Assembly: GCA_016716435.1 (NCBI GenBank)
Contig: JADJWI010000008.1
Location: 1,121,501-1,185,500, forward strand
Source: Acidobacteriota bacterium
Lineage (GTDB): Bacteria; Acidobacteriota; Blastocatellia; Pyrinomonadales; Pyrinomonadaceae
Direction of reading: 5' to 3'
Length of the DNA: 64,000 bases
The position numbers were made by a program, and so were the translations under genes. A model generated the notes under the pieces. That model worked only from the letters and a program-made list of their open reading frames with translations, ran no database searches and had not been told where the DNA came from. Below, in pieces: positions 44,204-52,008 of the stretch (positions are counted from its first letter, which is position 1; every line of letters begins with the position of its first letter).

Positions 44204-44677
44204 CTATTTCGCGGATTCTAGCCGCCGGCAGATTAGGGTGTAGTTGACGCCGCTGTGTGCGGGTTCGTGGGTAAAGCCCGCAGAAAAACCATCCTTTTGC
44301 CCCCGCACCGAGATGGTGTTTATACCGGACTGTTCGTAAACATCCGTCCATCCTTCGCGGTTGAAAAAATCGACGAAGATATCGCGTACCTTTTCGTACG
44401 GTTCATCGGCAAGATACCCATACTCAAGAAGGTCTACATCGGCACGAAAGCTGTTGCGCATGAGGATCAAGCGGAACGAATCAGTCTTCGGAAGCGACTC
44501 ACAGACTCGGTTTACCTCATGCAGCGACGGCGATTTGCGGATCGCTTCCTTTGTCGCCTCGGTTTTTCGCCGCTCACTCTCCAAAGACTCTGTCGGGGGA
44601 AAGTAACCGCAACCGCTCAAAAAGACGACAAGCAGCAGAAAGCATCGAGGAGAACTTTTTCTGCCAAAATGTTTCAA
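44204..44677 (-). CDS. Putative lipoprotein, unknown function
   Basis: 157 residues. A basic N-terminus, a hydrophobic CFLLLVVFLSGCG and the lipobox LSGC (Cys near residue 23) predict a lipoprotein. The mature part is charged, with VCESLPKTDSFRLILMRNSFRADVDLLEYGYLADEPYEKVRDIF and a strand-rich end (GFSAGFTHEPAHSGVNYTLICRR). It matches no family I recognise. Two nearby minus-strand genes are immunity-like, so it could belong to the same accessory set. Confidence 0.68.
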   Translation of the reverse strand: MKHFGRKSSPRCFLLLVVFLSGCGYFPPTESLESERRKTEATKEAIRKSPSLHEVNRVCESLPKTDSFRLILMRNSFRADVDLLEYGYLADEPYEKVRDIFVDFFNREGWTDVYEQSGINTISVRGQKDGFSAGFTHEPAHSGVNYTLICRRLESAK

Positions 44678-44682
44678 TTTCC

Positions 44683-44801
44683 GCCGCCACCACGGCTTGC
44701 GGCGTCGGGTACATTAGTCACGTCGTCTTCGACGACTCCGGCGTTTCGCGAATGCAGCGGCCGCAAAGGCGGAAACCGGATCGATATGAACGGTGATCTA
44801 A
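44683..44801 (+). repeat. Second copy of the hairpin repeat
   Basis: About 40 bp (near 44721-44759) are identical, apart from one base, to 43497-43535 and include the GTCGTC/GACGAC hairpin. It is preceded by a degenerate partner hairpin (CCACGGC-TTGC-GGCGTCGG near 44690), the same order as at 43464-43511. The 13-mer AACGGTGATCTAA at 44789-44801 also occurs at 43276-43288. Confidence 0.75.
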
Positions 44802-44844
44802 AAATGAGGCGCGACAAGGGCATTTCAGTTACGGAAAGAATTCT

Positions 44845-45048
44845 CTAATTCAAGTTGCGCAAAACTGTCCAGCAACTTACGACCGCCATCGCGCCGCCGG
44901 TAAGAACATAAGCAATTCTGTTGATCATAAGCATCTTTTTATGCTTCGACGTCGGATGATGTTTGAGCGTAGAAAGGGCCAATCGCTTATTGAAGATGAT
45001 TGCATAAAGCCCAGCCAAACAGACGATTAGCCCCATTATAAGAATCAT
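44845..45048 (-). CDS. Small two-helix membrane protein
   Basis: 67 residues: a first helix MGLIVCLAGLYAIIF, a basic middle (KHHPTSKHKKML) and a second helix IAYVLTGGAMAVVSCW. A plausible small membrane protein; no family recognised. The flanking regions (45049-45293) hold no other gene, only a weak inverted repeat near 45170-45190. Confidence 0.5.
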   Translation of the reverse strand: MILIMGLIVCLAGLYAIIFNKRLALSTLKHHPTSKHKKMLMINRIAYVLTGGAMAVVSCWTVLRNLN

Positions 45049-45293
45049 AGTTAATCAGGTTCCTAAGTCATCGGGGAAAGAGTTTGCAAAAACCGTCAGC
45101 GGTCGACCTCAAGGCTTAATTTTAGCAGGACTGTCAAGAGGACTACCAGATTCTGAATTTGGATACCACACCCTCCCTACAGGTCGGGTTTCCGCCTTAA
45201 GATTCCATATTCATGATTCCGCACGAATGTAGAGTGCTTGCAACGGTGTTGCATGTGTGCTACGTTTGTGGCTGGAGGTGGAACGAGCGTTTT

Positions 45294-45689
45294 ATGGAAC
45301 TTGAGTGGAAGATATTGCCGAGGGGAGATGTGGCGCCGCATTGGTCGGGGCTATATGTGACGATGAACGCCCGCGGGGCGATAGCGATGAGCCGCGTTAC
45401 GCACGAGCGGATCGGGGCGCCGGAGGCGGTGCTGATAATGTACGACGCGATGCATTCCCTGCTCGCACTCCAGCCGGCGAAACCGGGCGCGGCAAATGCA
45501 TATCCGGTGCGAAACTACGGCCGCCGCGGCGCGCGGATCGTCCGGGCGTATCGGCTGCTCACCGAGTTTGGCATACAGCCCGCCGATACCATCGAATTTA
45601 TGAAACCGCGGATCGACGACGAATCCCGCCTTATCCTACCGCTAAGGGACATTCGCATCTCGCCAAAGGCTCATTCGCAGTGCAGGTGA
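45294..45689 (+). CDS. Hypothetical protein
   Basis: About 131 residues from the ATG at 45294 (MELEWKILPRGDVAPHWSGLYVTM). A longer frame from 45213 adds 27 unconvincing residues. It is soluble, with ARGAIAMSRVTHERIGAPEAVLIMYD and PVRNYGRRGARIVRAYRLLTEFGIQPADTIEFM, followed by RIDDESRLILPLRDI. The shape recalls small DNA-associated or phage-type proteins, but I recognise no family. The gene is GC-rich compared with its flanks. A heptamer array follows directly. Confidence 0.58.
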   Translation: MELEWKILPRGDVAPHWSGLYVTMNARGAIAMSRVTHERIGAPEAVLIMYDAMHSLLALQPAKPGAANAYPVRNYGRRGARIVRAYRLLTEFGIQPADTIEFMKPRIDDESRLILPLRDIRISPKAHSQCR

Positions 45690-45694
45690 GAGGC

Positions 45695-45743
45695 CAGTAG
45701 CCAGAAGTCAGAAGCCAGAAGCCAGAAGTCAGAAGTCAGAAGT
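45695..45743 (+). repeat. Heptamer tandem array, unit CAGAAG(T/C)
   Basis: Six perfect 7-base units CAGAAGT or CAGAAGC from 45702 to 45743, preceded by one variant unit (CAGTAGC). It starts 6 bp after the stop of the hypothetical gene. With the array at 42147 this makes two heptamer arrays of different sequence in 4 kb. Confidence 0.85.
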
Positions 45744-45892
45744 CGAAAATCTGAAGGTGGAAGGCTTTGTGGTTAGAACGCGGTTCTTTGGCACATATAT
45801 ATTTTTGCCAATGTGGGACATCTAACATTCAGGACGTGAAAAGAAGAGTACGATTGTAACGGGTGACGCTCTGTGCGTCGCGGGAGATTCTT

Positions 45893-46711
45893 ATGTCATT
45901 AATAAATTGTCCTGAATGCGGAAAGGAAGTTTCAACGACGCCGCCGCTTGTCCCAATTGTGCTCGTCCGTTGCACGCACCACCCGTCGAACGGAAGGTCT
46001 TCGTTACTCCGCCACCGGAGCGGGAGGAAGGCTTCCCGACCTGGGCTTTGATCCCGATCGGGTTGATGGCGGCGGTCCTTATATTCGTCGCGTATCTTGC
46101 CTTCCGCGATACGGACGATACGGCGAACAGATGTGAACTCGGTCCCGATAGGACAGGCGGTCACCAACGACCAGCAGTGTCCCGTCGACCTCGACCTCAT
46201 CGGCCCCGGTAACGCAGTCGGCCGAGCCCCAGTCGCCCTCGCAGACGACGACGGTCCCCGGTTCATCGACCGATTCGCCATCAGCTCCGCCCGATAAAGG
46301 CAAGGTGGTTATAGGTGTAAAGACCGTGGCGGCAAACGGCTCGCCCCAGGCGGTCCGCGGAACAAGATTTTATTTGCTCGAACAGGACGTCGAGACCGTG
46401 CTTCGCGAAGCTCGGGTTGAGCCGATCGCCGGCAACTCTCTGGGGCCCGGGCTCTACTGTTTTCCCGAACTACGGCGATTTTCACCCGCTGCGGGGCGAT
46501 CGCCGCTAATGCGAAATACTCAGGAACGACCGATGGAAGCGGCGGGGCAAACCTCTCGAGCGTGGACCCGAAGGGCTACTACCTCTTCGGAATCGCGAAG
46601 ATCGGACGTGGCTTCGCACTCTGGAATGCACCCGTCTCCGTGATCGCCGGCGACAATATGCTCAACCTTAGCCCGCAAAGCGTGACCGAGATATCCGATC
46701 CAAACAGCTAG
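45893..46711 (+). pseudogene. Zinc-ribbon membrane protein gene broken by several frameshifts
   Basis: A single ancestral protein can be read by changing frame. It starts MSLINCPECGKEVS at 45893, then (one base lost near 45935) NDAAACPNCARPLHAPP completes a CxxC...CxxC zinc ribbon. A membrane helix (WALIPIGLMAAVLIFVAYLAF) follows, then a Ser/Thr/Pro-rich linker in another frame (46170-46290), then VVIGVKTVAANGSPQAVRGTRFYLLEQDVE. The C-terminal part AKYSGTTDGSGGANLSS through YYLFGIAKIGRGFALWNAPV is in yet another frame, ending at TAG 46709-46711. At least four shifts are needed, so this is probably a dead gene and not one sequencing error. Confidence 0.75.
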
Positions 46712-46720
46712 TTACAAAGC

Positions 46721-46791
46721 AACCGTCATCGACGGTTCCCAGGCTCTTGAATCATGAAGCCCACATCTCGCGGTGTGGGCTTTATCATTTT
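46721..46791 (+). repeat. Two-hairpin repeat unit, terminator-like
   Basis: AACCGTC/GACGGTT with loop ATC (46721-46737) and GCCCACATC/GGTGTGGGC with loop TCGC (46759-46780), then TTTATCATTTT. The order and type match the pair at 43428-43483, with sequence changes that keep pairing. It may also stop transcripts from the pseudogene (plus) and from lptFG (minus). Confidence 0.75.
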
Positions 46792-46849
46792 CATGGTCTC
46801 CCAGACCCCGAACTCCGAAACTCTGCAACTCTACAACTATGAAACTCGA

Positions 46850-49159
46850 TCACGTTCGGACGCGGGAGAGGAGGAAGAGGCCGGCGGCGGCGAAAAGGAG
46901 CATTGGCGCCCAGATGGAGAGCAAAGCGGGGATCGAACCATTAAGCCCAAGCTGCTCAAAAGCGGCCGAAATCCCCATAAACACAAGCCAGACAGCGACG
47001 GCATATCCGACCGAGACGACCTTCCCTTTCCGGCCCAGCGAGATGGCAAACGGGGCCGTGAAAAAAGCGACGACAACCGGTAGAAAAAGCAGGCCGATGC
47101 GTTTGTGGTAGGCGACGGCGAGGCTCCGCTTTTCCGATTCGGCCCGCGACACTCCAGATTGCTGCGAGATCTCTGATAATGTCATCTCGCTCGGCTTTCG
47201 GACCGTGCCGAGCACCGGATCGACCAAAAGGCCAAAGCTTTCTGCCGAACTTCCCTGCCGGATCTGCCCATTGGCCCCAATCTCGAGAATCTTCCATTCA
47301 CTCTGCGAAGAGAGCTCCGAGCCATTCCAGTTGGCCAAATCGGAACGGTACAGAGTTTGCGCTCCTCCTTCCTTACCACGAACCAGAAGAAACGCATCCG
47401 GCAGCGAGCGCGTGGAATTGCCATCATAGATTTCAGACACTCCGTTATCAGACGCACCTGTATTATGGCGAAAAGAAATAACCCGATCTTGATCGATCAC
47501 CCAGACCCGGCCGGCGCTTACTACCCGAGTGCTGGTCTCGCGCAGTTGTCGACGGAGGTCTTCCTGAATTTTGTTAGCACGTGGCGTTATGTTGTCCGAT
47601 AGAAGCAGTAGCAGGACACCTAGAAACAACGTGAAGATAATAGCCGGAAGTAATAGACGATAAATGCTTTGCCCCGATCCGATCCAGGCCACTATTTCGT
47701 TTTGCCGTGACTTGATGACGTACGTCGCGAGTATGGCGAGCATGGCGGCCGAGGGGGCGATTTGCAGGAAAACGAAGGGTGCGAGGAAGAAGAGATACTT
47801 CCCGAGAAGTAGAAACCCGCCCGACTTCCCTGCCGCAAACCGCCAGAGCTCGAATGCCGTGAATACGAAGAACAGGACGCTCAGAAATGCGAGCGTAATG
47901 CCGAAATACTTAAGCAGGTTCGAAAAGATGTCAAAATCGCGGAGTCCGGTGGTCAGGTCCATCAGGATGCTGCTCCGCTGGACGCCCTTTCGCTCGAAGA
48001 TCCCAGTCGGCATAAGCTCGCCGAGCCGTTCAAAGCGAAGTCCCGAGCCCGCCATTCGCTGGCTTGCGAAGAGCCAGATCACAACGCCAATGCTCGCGAG
48101 TAGCGGCAAAAGCGACGCGCTTACAACCGGAAGCGTACCGGCACGAGCGAATTGCTCCGCGATCATTGAGAGCAAATAGAAGCCTAGTAGCGTGACCAAC
48201 GCCAGAAAAATGCCGACTCCGCGGCCGCCGCGGTTGAAGCGGAGCACCATCCCTGCCCCGAGGAATGCAAAGATGAGCGGTGCAAAGGAAAGCAGCAATC
48301 GCCGTTGGACGAGTACCTCGGCCTCGCGCCGCTCGGCCCCATCGTTCGCGCTAGCATAATCGACCAGTTCCCCGATGCCGAGTTCCTGCGGCGAAAGCTC
48401 GGCACTGTTAAGCCGCTCGATCAATTCCGATCGACGCGTGCGGATCGCGATGCGGATATCGCCGAGATTCTCGGCCGTGACTTTTTCGCCTTCGGTTCCC
48501 TTTCCGAGCGTGATCGCCCGGGCCTCTTCGAGCACCAGTTCTGAGTTTTCATAACTGGAATCGATCCGGCCTCCGCTACTCGTTATCAGACGCACGTCTC
48601 CCGTCTTCGGGTCCTCGGCGTAAATGAAGAGGTCACGCCATTCGCCAGTGGCCGTGTCGCCGCGGCCGGCATATATCGTGAACCCGGCGAGCTCGGTGTT
48701 GAATGTGCCAGGCTCGATGGGCGACTCGAGTTTCAGGATAGCCGCCCGAATGGCGATGTTTCGTACTGCTCCCGCAGCCGCCGGAACCCCGTAAATATTG
48801 ACGACGAGAGCGAAGATCGAAAGCCCGAGGCCGAGCAGAGCGATCGGTGCGACGATCTGCACGTTGCCAATTCCGGCTGCCCTCATGGCGACCAGTTCGC
48901 TATCGCCCTGCATTCGCGAAAGGCCGATGATCGTCCCGACCAGCACCGCCATCGGGCATGTGAAGGCAATGACGCTCGGCAGGAGAGCCGAAGCAAGCTG
49001 CCAGACCAAACCTGACGGCAGATTGACGCTGAAGAAGATCTCGTAGAACTTCCCTGCCTGTTGGATGAAGAGCACGACGCTGAGCAGTAGCCACGAAAAG
49101 AGGATGTAAGGGCCGATGGCCCCGAGAATGTAGCGTGCGATCTTTGGTCCGAATGACAT
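46850..49159 (-). CDS. LptF-LptG fusion: lipopolysaccharide export permease
   Basis: 769 residues carrying two YjgP/YjgQ permease units in one chain. The first (1 to about 370) begins KIARYILGAIGPYILFSWLLL and has the LptF-like TCPMAVLVGTIIGLSRMQGDSELVAMRAAGI. The second (about 400-769) starts at FDIFSNLLKYFGITLAFLSVLFFVF, with QIAPSAAMLAILATYVIKSRQNEIVAWIGSG and a C-terminal helix set. Each half has its own periplasmic beta-jellyroll region. LptF and LptG are normally separate and form the LptB2FG complex that extracts LPS from the inner membrane. Fusion fixes a 1:1 ratio. recO lies 6 bp upstream on the same strand. Confidence 0.9.
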   Translation of the reverse strand: MSFGPKIARYILGAIGPYILFSWLLLSVVLFIQQAGKFYEIFFSVNLPSGLVWQLASALLPSVIAFTCPMAVLVGTIIGLSRMQGDSELVAMRAAGIGNVQIVAPIALLGLGLSIFALVVNIYGVPAAAGAVRNIAIRAAILKLESPIEPGTFNTELAGFTIYAGRGDTATGEWRDLFIYAEDPKTGDVRLITSSGGRIDSSYENSELVLEEARAITLGKGTEGEKVTAENLGDIRIAIRTRRSELIERLNSAELSPQELGIGELVDYASANDGAERREAEVLVQRRLLLSFAPLIFAFLGAGMVLRFNRGGRGVGIFLALVTLLGFYLLSMIAEQFARAGTLPVVSASLLPLLASIGVVIWLFASQRMAGSGLRFERLGELMPTGIFERKGVQRSSILMDLTTGLRDFDIFSNLLKYFGITLAFLSVLFFVFTAFELWRFAAGKSGGFLLLGKYLFFLAPFVFLQIAPSAAMLAILATYVIKSRQNEIVAWIGSGQSIYRLLLPAIIFTLFLGVLLLLLSDNITPRANKIQEDLRRQLRETSTRVVSAGRVWVIDQDRVISFRHNTGASDNGVSEIYDGNSTRSLPDAFLLVRGKEGGAQTLYRSDLANWNGSELSSQSEWKILEIGANGQIRQGSSAESFGLLVDPVLGTVRKPSEMTLSEISQQSGVSRAESEKRSLAVAYHKRIGLLFLPVVVAFFTAPFAISLGRKGKVVSVGYAVAVWLVFMGISAAFEQLGLNGSIPALLSIWAPMLLFAAAGLFLLSRVRT

Positions 49160-49165
49160 CCTTAT

Positions 49166-49912
49166 CTAAATATTCGGGCGGGCGGTGGCCTTTGCCTGGT
49201 TCGGGCCGGCCGCCTGCGAGAGCATTTTGAATACGATAGCAGAAAGCTCGCGGAGTATCTCGCGGTGGCTTTCGACGTCTGTTAAAAATTCAGCAGGCGA
49301 TAGTCGCAGGATCCGCAGCAATGTATTCCGCACGCCCGGGGCGATCGGCCGCCTTCCCTTTACCGAGCAGCGCGTGCATTGAAGCCGGTCTTCGGCATCA
49401 AGCTCTGCGGCCTCGACCGGGTCGAATTCCCTTCCGCAGCGGGCGCATACGGACCAGTCTGGCAGGAAACCTTCGATCCTGAGCAGCCAAACCTCGAAGT
49501 AAAGCTCGATCGCCGTAAGATCCGCGTCCTTCTCGGCGGCAATAATAATAAGCGCCCGCAGCATGCGGTAAAGCAGCGGAGCGGGCAGGTTCGGCTGGGC
49601 AAATACGGTTATCAGATCGGCGAAGCGGGCGAAGACCCTTAGAAAGGGCGGCTCGCTTGCGGCCTCGAACGAAGAGACGACCAGCTCGGCCTTCTGGATC
49701 GAAACAAGCTCGCGTTCGTCCTTTTGAAAATACTCGAGATTGACTATCGAGAATGGCTCGAGCGAACTGCCGAACTTGCTGTGCAGCCGTCGCGAGCCCT
49801 TTGCGACGCCTCGGACGATCCCCGCCTCGCGGGTGAGAAAGAGCGCGATGCGGTCCGCTTCGGCGAGGTTATAGGTCTTGAGGACAATGCTTTCAGATTC
49901 GTGCAGAGGCAT
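49166..49912 (-). CDS. recO: DNA repair protein RecO
   Basis: RecF-pathway mediator, about 248 residues. The ATG at 49912 (MPLHESESIVLKTYNLAEADRIALFLTREAG) is preferred; a GTG at 49924 sits on the AAGGAG ribosome site itself. After the N-terminal OB fold, a zinc-binding set is visible: SVCARCGREFD and LQCTRCS (four Cys). LLRILRLSPAEF and HREILRELSAIVFKML form the C-terminal helical region. It lies upstream of the LptFG fusion gene with a 6-bp gap. Confidence 0.92.
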   Translation of the reverse strand: MPLHESESIVLKTYNLAEADRIALFLTREAGIVRGVAKGSRRLHSKFGSSLEPFSIVNLEYFQKDERELVSIQKAELVVSSFEAASEPPFLRVFARFADLITVFAQPNLPAPLLYRMLRALIIIAAEKDADLTAIELYFEVWLLRIEGFLPDWSVCARCGREFDPVEAAELDAEDRLQCTRCSVKGRRPIAPGVRNTLLRILRLSPAEFLTDVESHREILRELSAIVFKMLSQAAGPNQAKATARPNI

Positions 49913-49940
49913 CCGGCATTGCACTCCTTAAATGTCCGAC

Positions 49941-50111
49941 CTACCAGGGGATGAAATAGAGCAGCCAGGCGATCGCGAGACTGATCACGACAAACTGCAG
50001 GAACGACTTTGCTCCGTAGATCACACGTTCGCGAGCGGTCCCGTCCGAGAAAACGGCGAAGAGCACGGAGATGAAAAACGCGAAGATAAGCAGGAAAAGA
50101 AAATGTGTCAT
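49941..50111 (-). CDS. Short membrane protein of 56 residues
   Basis: Begins MTHFLFLLIFAFFISVLFAV and ends with a second helix (FVVISLAIAWLLYFIPW), joined by a polar loop SDGTARERVIYGAK. The ATG overlaps the stop of the upstream DUF6677-like gene by four bases (ATGA), good evidence of a real coupled gene. No family recognised; probably works with its upstream neighbour. Confidence 0.72.
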   Translation of the reverse strand: MTHFLFLLIFAFFISVLFAVFSDGTARERVIYGAKSFLQFVVISLAIAWLLYFIPW

Positions 50112-50488
50112 TTTTTCCTCCCGTAATAGATATCAAGTGCATCGACAATGGCCAAGAAGTTGAGCAGGCCGGCCGCCTCGAGCAATCGGCCGCCGTATTC
50201 AAAGGTCGCGCTTGCCGCCGCATCCGGCGAAGGCGTTACGGAAAAGAGAAAGGAGATGAAAGCCCCAAGGCCGTTGCCGAGCTTCGCAAAAGCGTTGAGC
50301 AAGTAAAGAAGCTGGCCGTCGCGATATTCGAATCCGGGGTAATAAGCGCCGCCGGTCGCTATCGCGATGATGAACATTATCCAGATCGAGGCCGCGATAA
50401 TGATCCCCCGACGATTCTTCTTTTGAATAAAGTGGCCAGCACCCGGAAATATCCAGGAAACGATGCCGATGACGATTGGATTATCCAT
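50108..50488 (-). CDS. DUF6677-like membrane protein
   Basis: 126 residues with three or four helices. SWIFPGAGHFIQKKNRRGIIIAASIWIMFIIAIATGG and EYRDGQLLYLLNAFAKLGNGLG are followed by FEYGGRLLEAAGLLNFLAIVDALDIYYGRKK. That layout (a PGAGH turn, GxLLY, YEYG, LLN, DxxDIxxGRK) matches what I recall of DUF6677. Function unknown. It shares a strand and coupling with the 56-residue protein below it, then recO and lptFG. The start lies 133 bp from the amidotransferase gene, a gap with no other gene. Confidence 0.75.
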   Translation of the reverse strand: MDNPIVIGIVSWIFPGAGHFIQKKNRRGIIIAASIWIMFIIAIATGGAYYPGFEYRDGQLLYLLNAFAKLGNGLGAFISFLFSVTPSPDAAASATFEYGGRLLEAAGLLNFLAIVDALDIYYGRKK

Positions 50489-50621
50489 TTCTTAGCTGAA
50501 CCAGCGCTTTAAGAGTCGGTACCCGACCCCTAAACAAACGCATGAACTCAAACTGCAACTCACTGTAAACACGACATTTGCCAGGCCCTTAAGGTGATGG
50601 CTGAAGCCCTAAAGTTTTACT

Positions 50622-51365
50622 TTAGGTGCCCGCTTCGAGCGTCCGCCCATGGCAAGCCTCGACAAATTGCTCAAATAGCTCCCGTGAGAACCGGTCAAAC
50701 CCCCAACACAACTCAGGATGCCATTGCACGCCGATCTGAAATCTGGAACGGTCAGTTCCCTCGACCGCTTCGATAACTCCATCTGCCGCCCGGGCCGAGA
50801 TCTGCAGTCCCGAGCCGACTGCCTTGACCGATTGATGATGGTGCGAATTTACTCGACGTTCGCCGTCTTCCGCCGACGCGATCTCGGCAAGCACGCTTCC
50901 ATTCTCAATATCTATCCGATGCGAAAGCCGTTCGAGTGGCATTCCCTGCTCGTGCTTTAAAGCCTTCGGCACTTCACTTGGGATGTCCTGAACAAGCGAA
51001 CCGCCGCGGACGACGTTCAATATCTGCATTCCAAAGCAAATGCCGAGTATCGGCAGCCCGAGTTGATCGGCGGCAAGGATCGCAAGCCGGTCAGTCTCGT
51101 CCTTCTCAAATATCACCTTCTTCAGCCCGATCGCAGGCTCCTCGCCGTAACGTGCCGGATCGGGGTCGGTATCGCTTCCGGGCAATAGCAGCCCGTCAAG
51201 TGTCGAGACGGCCGCGTCGATAAAACCCTTTTCTGCGATCAAAGGCAGCATCACAGGAACCCCACCGGCCGCCCATACAGCTTCGGAATAATGCCGCCCT
51301 AGATAAAATCTTCCGGTCTCAAGCTCGAGCCGTGTTGTTATTCCGATTCTTGGCCGCGATGCCAT
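50622..51365 (-). CDS. Class I glutamine amidotransferase-like gamma-glutamyl hydrolase (peptidase C26, PuuD-like)
   Basis: About 247 residues from the ATG at 51365 (MASRPRIGITTRLELETGRFYLG). The nucleophile is in LPILGICFGMQILNVVRGGSLVQDI (GxCxGxQ). The partner His and Glu are in QIGVQWHPELCW, and VNSHHHQSVKAVG is the usual His-rich loop of the C26 family. Such enzymes cleave gamma-glutamyl-GABA or similar amides in putrescine or amino acid breakdown; no other pathway gene is nearby. A perfect CCTAAAG/CTTTAGG hairpin covers its stop codon (50608-50626). It diverges from hslV. Confidence 0.88.
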   Translation of the reverse strand: MASRPRIGITTRLELETGRFYLGRHYSEAVWAAGGVPVMLPLIAEKGFIDAAVSTLDGLLLPGSDTDPDPARYGEEPAIGLKKVIFEKDETDRLAILAADQLGLPILGICFGMQILNVVRGGSLVQDIPSEVPKALKHEQGMPLERLSHRIDIENGSVLAEIASAEDGERRVNSHHHQSVKAVGSGLQISARAADGVIEAVEGTDRSRFQIGVQWHPELCWGFDRFSRELFEQFVEACHGRTLEAGT

Positions 51366-51429
51366 ATAAACTTCAATGTTCAGATAAAACCTAAACAGTG
51401 TCAATTTGAGCATTTGGGTTTCAACTCTT

Positions 51430-51990
51430 ATGATTCAAGATATGGTTCAAGGACGCGACGAGCGGATCCGCTCTACAACGATATTGCTTGTCCAACGCGA
51501 GGGTGCTGTTGCGATGGCCGGCGACGGTCAAGTCACGCTCGGCGATACGGTAATCAAGTCCTCCGCCCGCAAGGTCCGCAGGCTTCACGAGGGCACGATA
51601 CTCGCTGGATTTGCCGGAGCAACCGCCGATGCTTTCACGCTGCTGACGCGGTTTGAGGCCAAGCTGAACGAGTTTCAGGGCCAGCTCGAACGAGCGGCGA
51701 TCGAGCTAACAAAGGAATGGCGGACAGACCGATATCTGCGTCACCTTGAGGCTCTGATGATCGTTGCCGATAAGCGGACGGCGTTTCTGATCTCGGGCAA
51801 AGGCGACGTTATCGCATCGGATGACGGACTGCTCGCGGTCGGTTCCGGCAGCAGCTATGCGCTTGCGGCCGCACGGGCTTTGATTAAGCACACGCCGCTT
51901 TCGGCCCGCGAGATAGCCGAGGAATCGCTGCAGATCGCCGGTGATATCTGCATTTATACAAATTCGAGCGTGATAGTTGAGGAGCTTTGA
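51430..51990 (+). CDS. hslV: ATP-dependent protease subunit HslV
   Basis: Threonine peptidase of the HslVU complex. TTILLVQREGAVAMAGDGQVTLGDTVIKSSARKVRRL is the HslV signature, with the first Thr of TTI as the catalytic N-terminal residue. From the ATG at 51430, 15 residues precede it, so a propeptide must be removed; an ATG at 51442 would leave 11. SGKGDVIASDDGLLAVGSGSSYALAAARAL and the C-terminal NSSVIVEEL are standard. About 186 residues. hslU follows 18 bp later. Confidence 0.95.
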   Translation: MIQDMVQGRDERIRSTTILLVQREGAVAMAGDGQVTLGDTVIKSSARKVRRLHEGTILAGFAGATADAFTLLTRFEAKLNEFQGQLERAAIELTKEWRTDRYLRHLEALMIVADKRTAFLISGKGDVIASDDGLLAVGSGSSYALAAARALIKHTPLSAREIAEESLQIAGDICIYTNSSVIVEEL

Positions 51991-52008
51991 TCCGCAATAC
52001 TTTTTAAG

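Noticed and set aside
46121..46160. Programmed frameshifting in the zinc-ribbon gene
   Set aside because: Several unrelated shifts in both directions are needed, without a slippery heptamer; decay is simpler.
45829..46281. Minus-strand frame of 150 codons opposite the broken zinc-ribbon gene
   Set aside because: The plus strand gives a recognisable zinc ribbon, membrane helix and STP linker, so the minus frame is a shadow.
43300..46800. CRISPR array or insertion sequence
   Set aside because: The hairpin repeats are irregularly spaced with no unique spacers of constant length, no cas genes and no transposase or terminal repeats.
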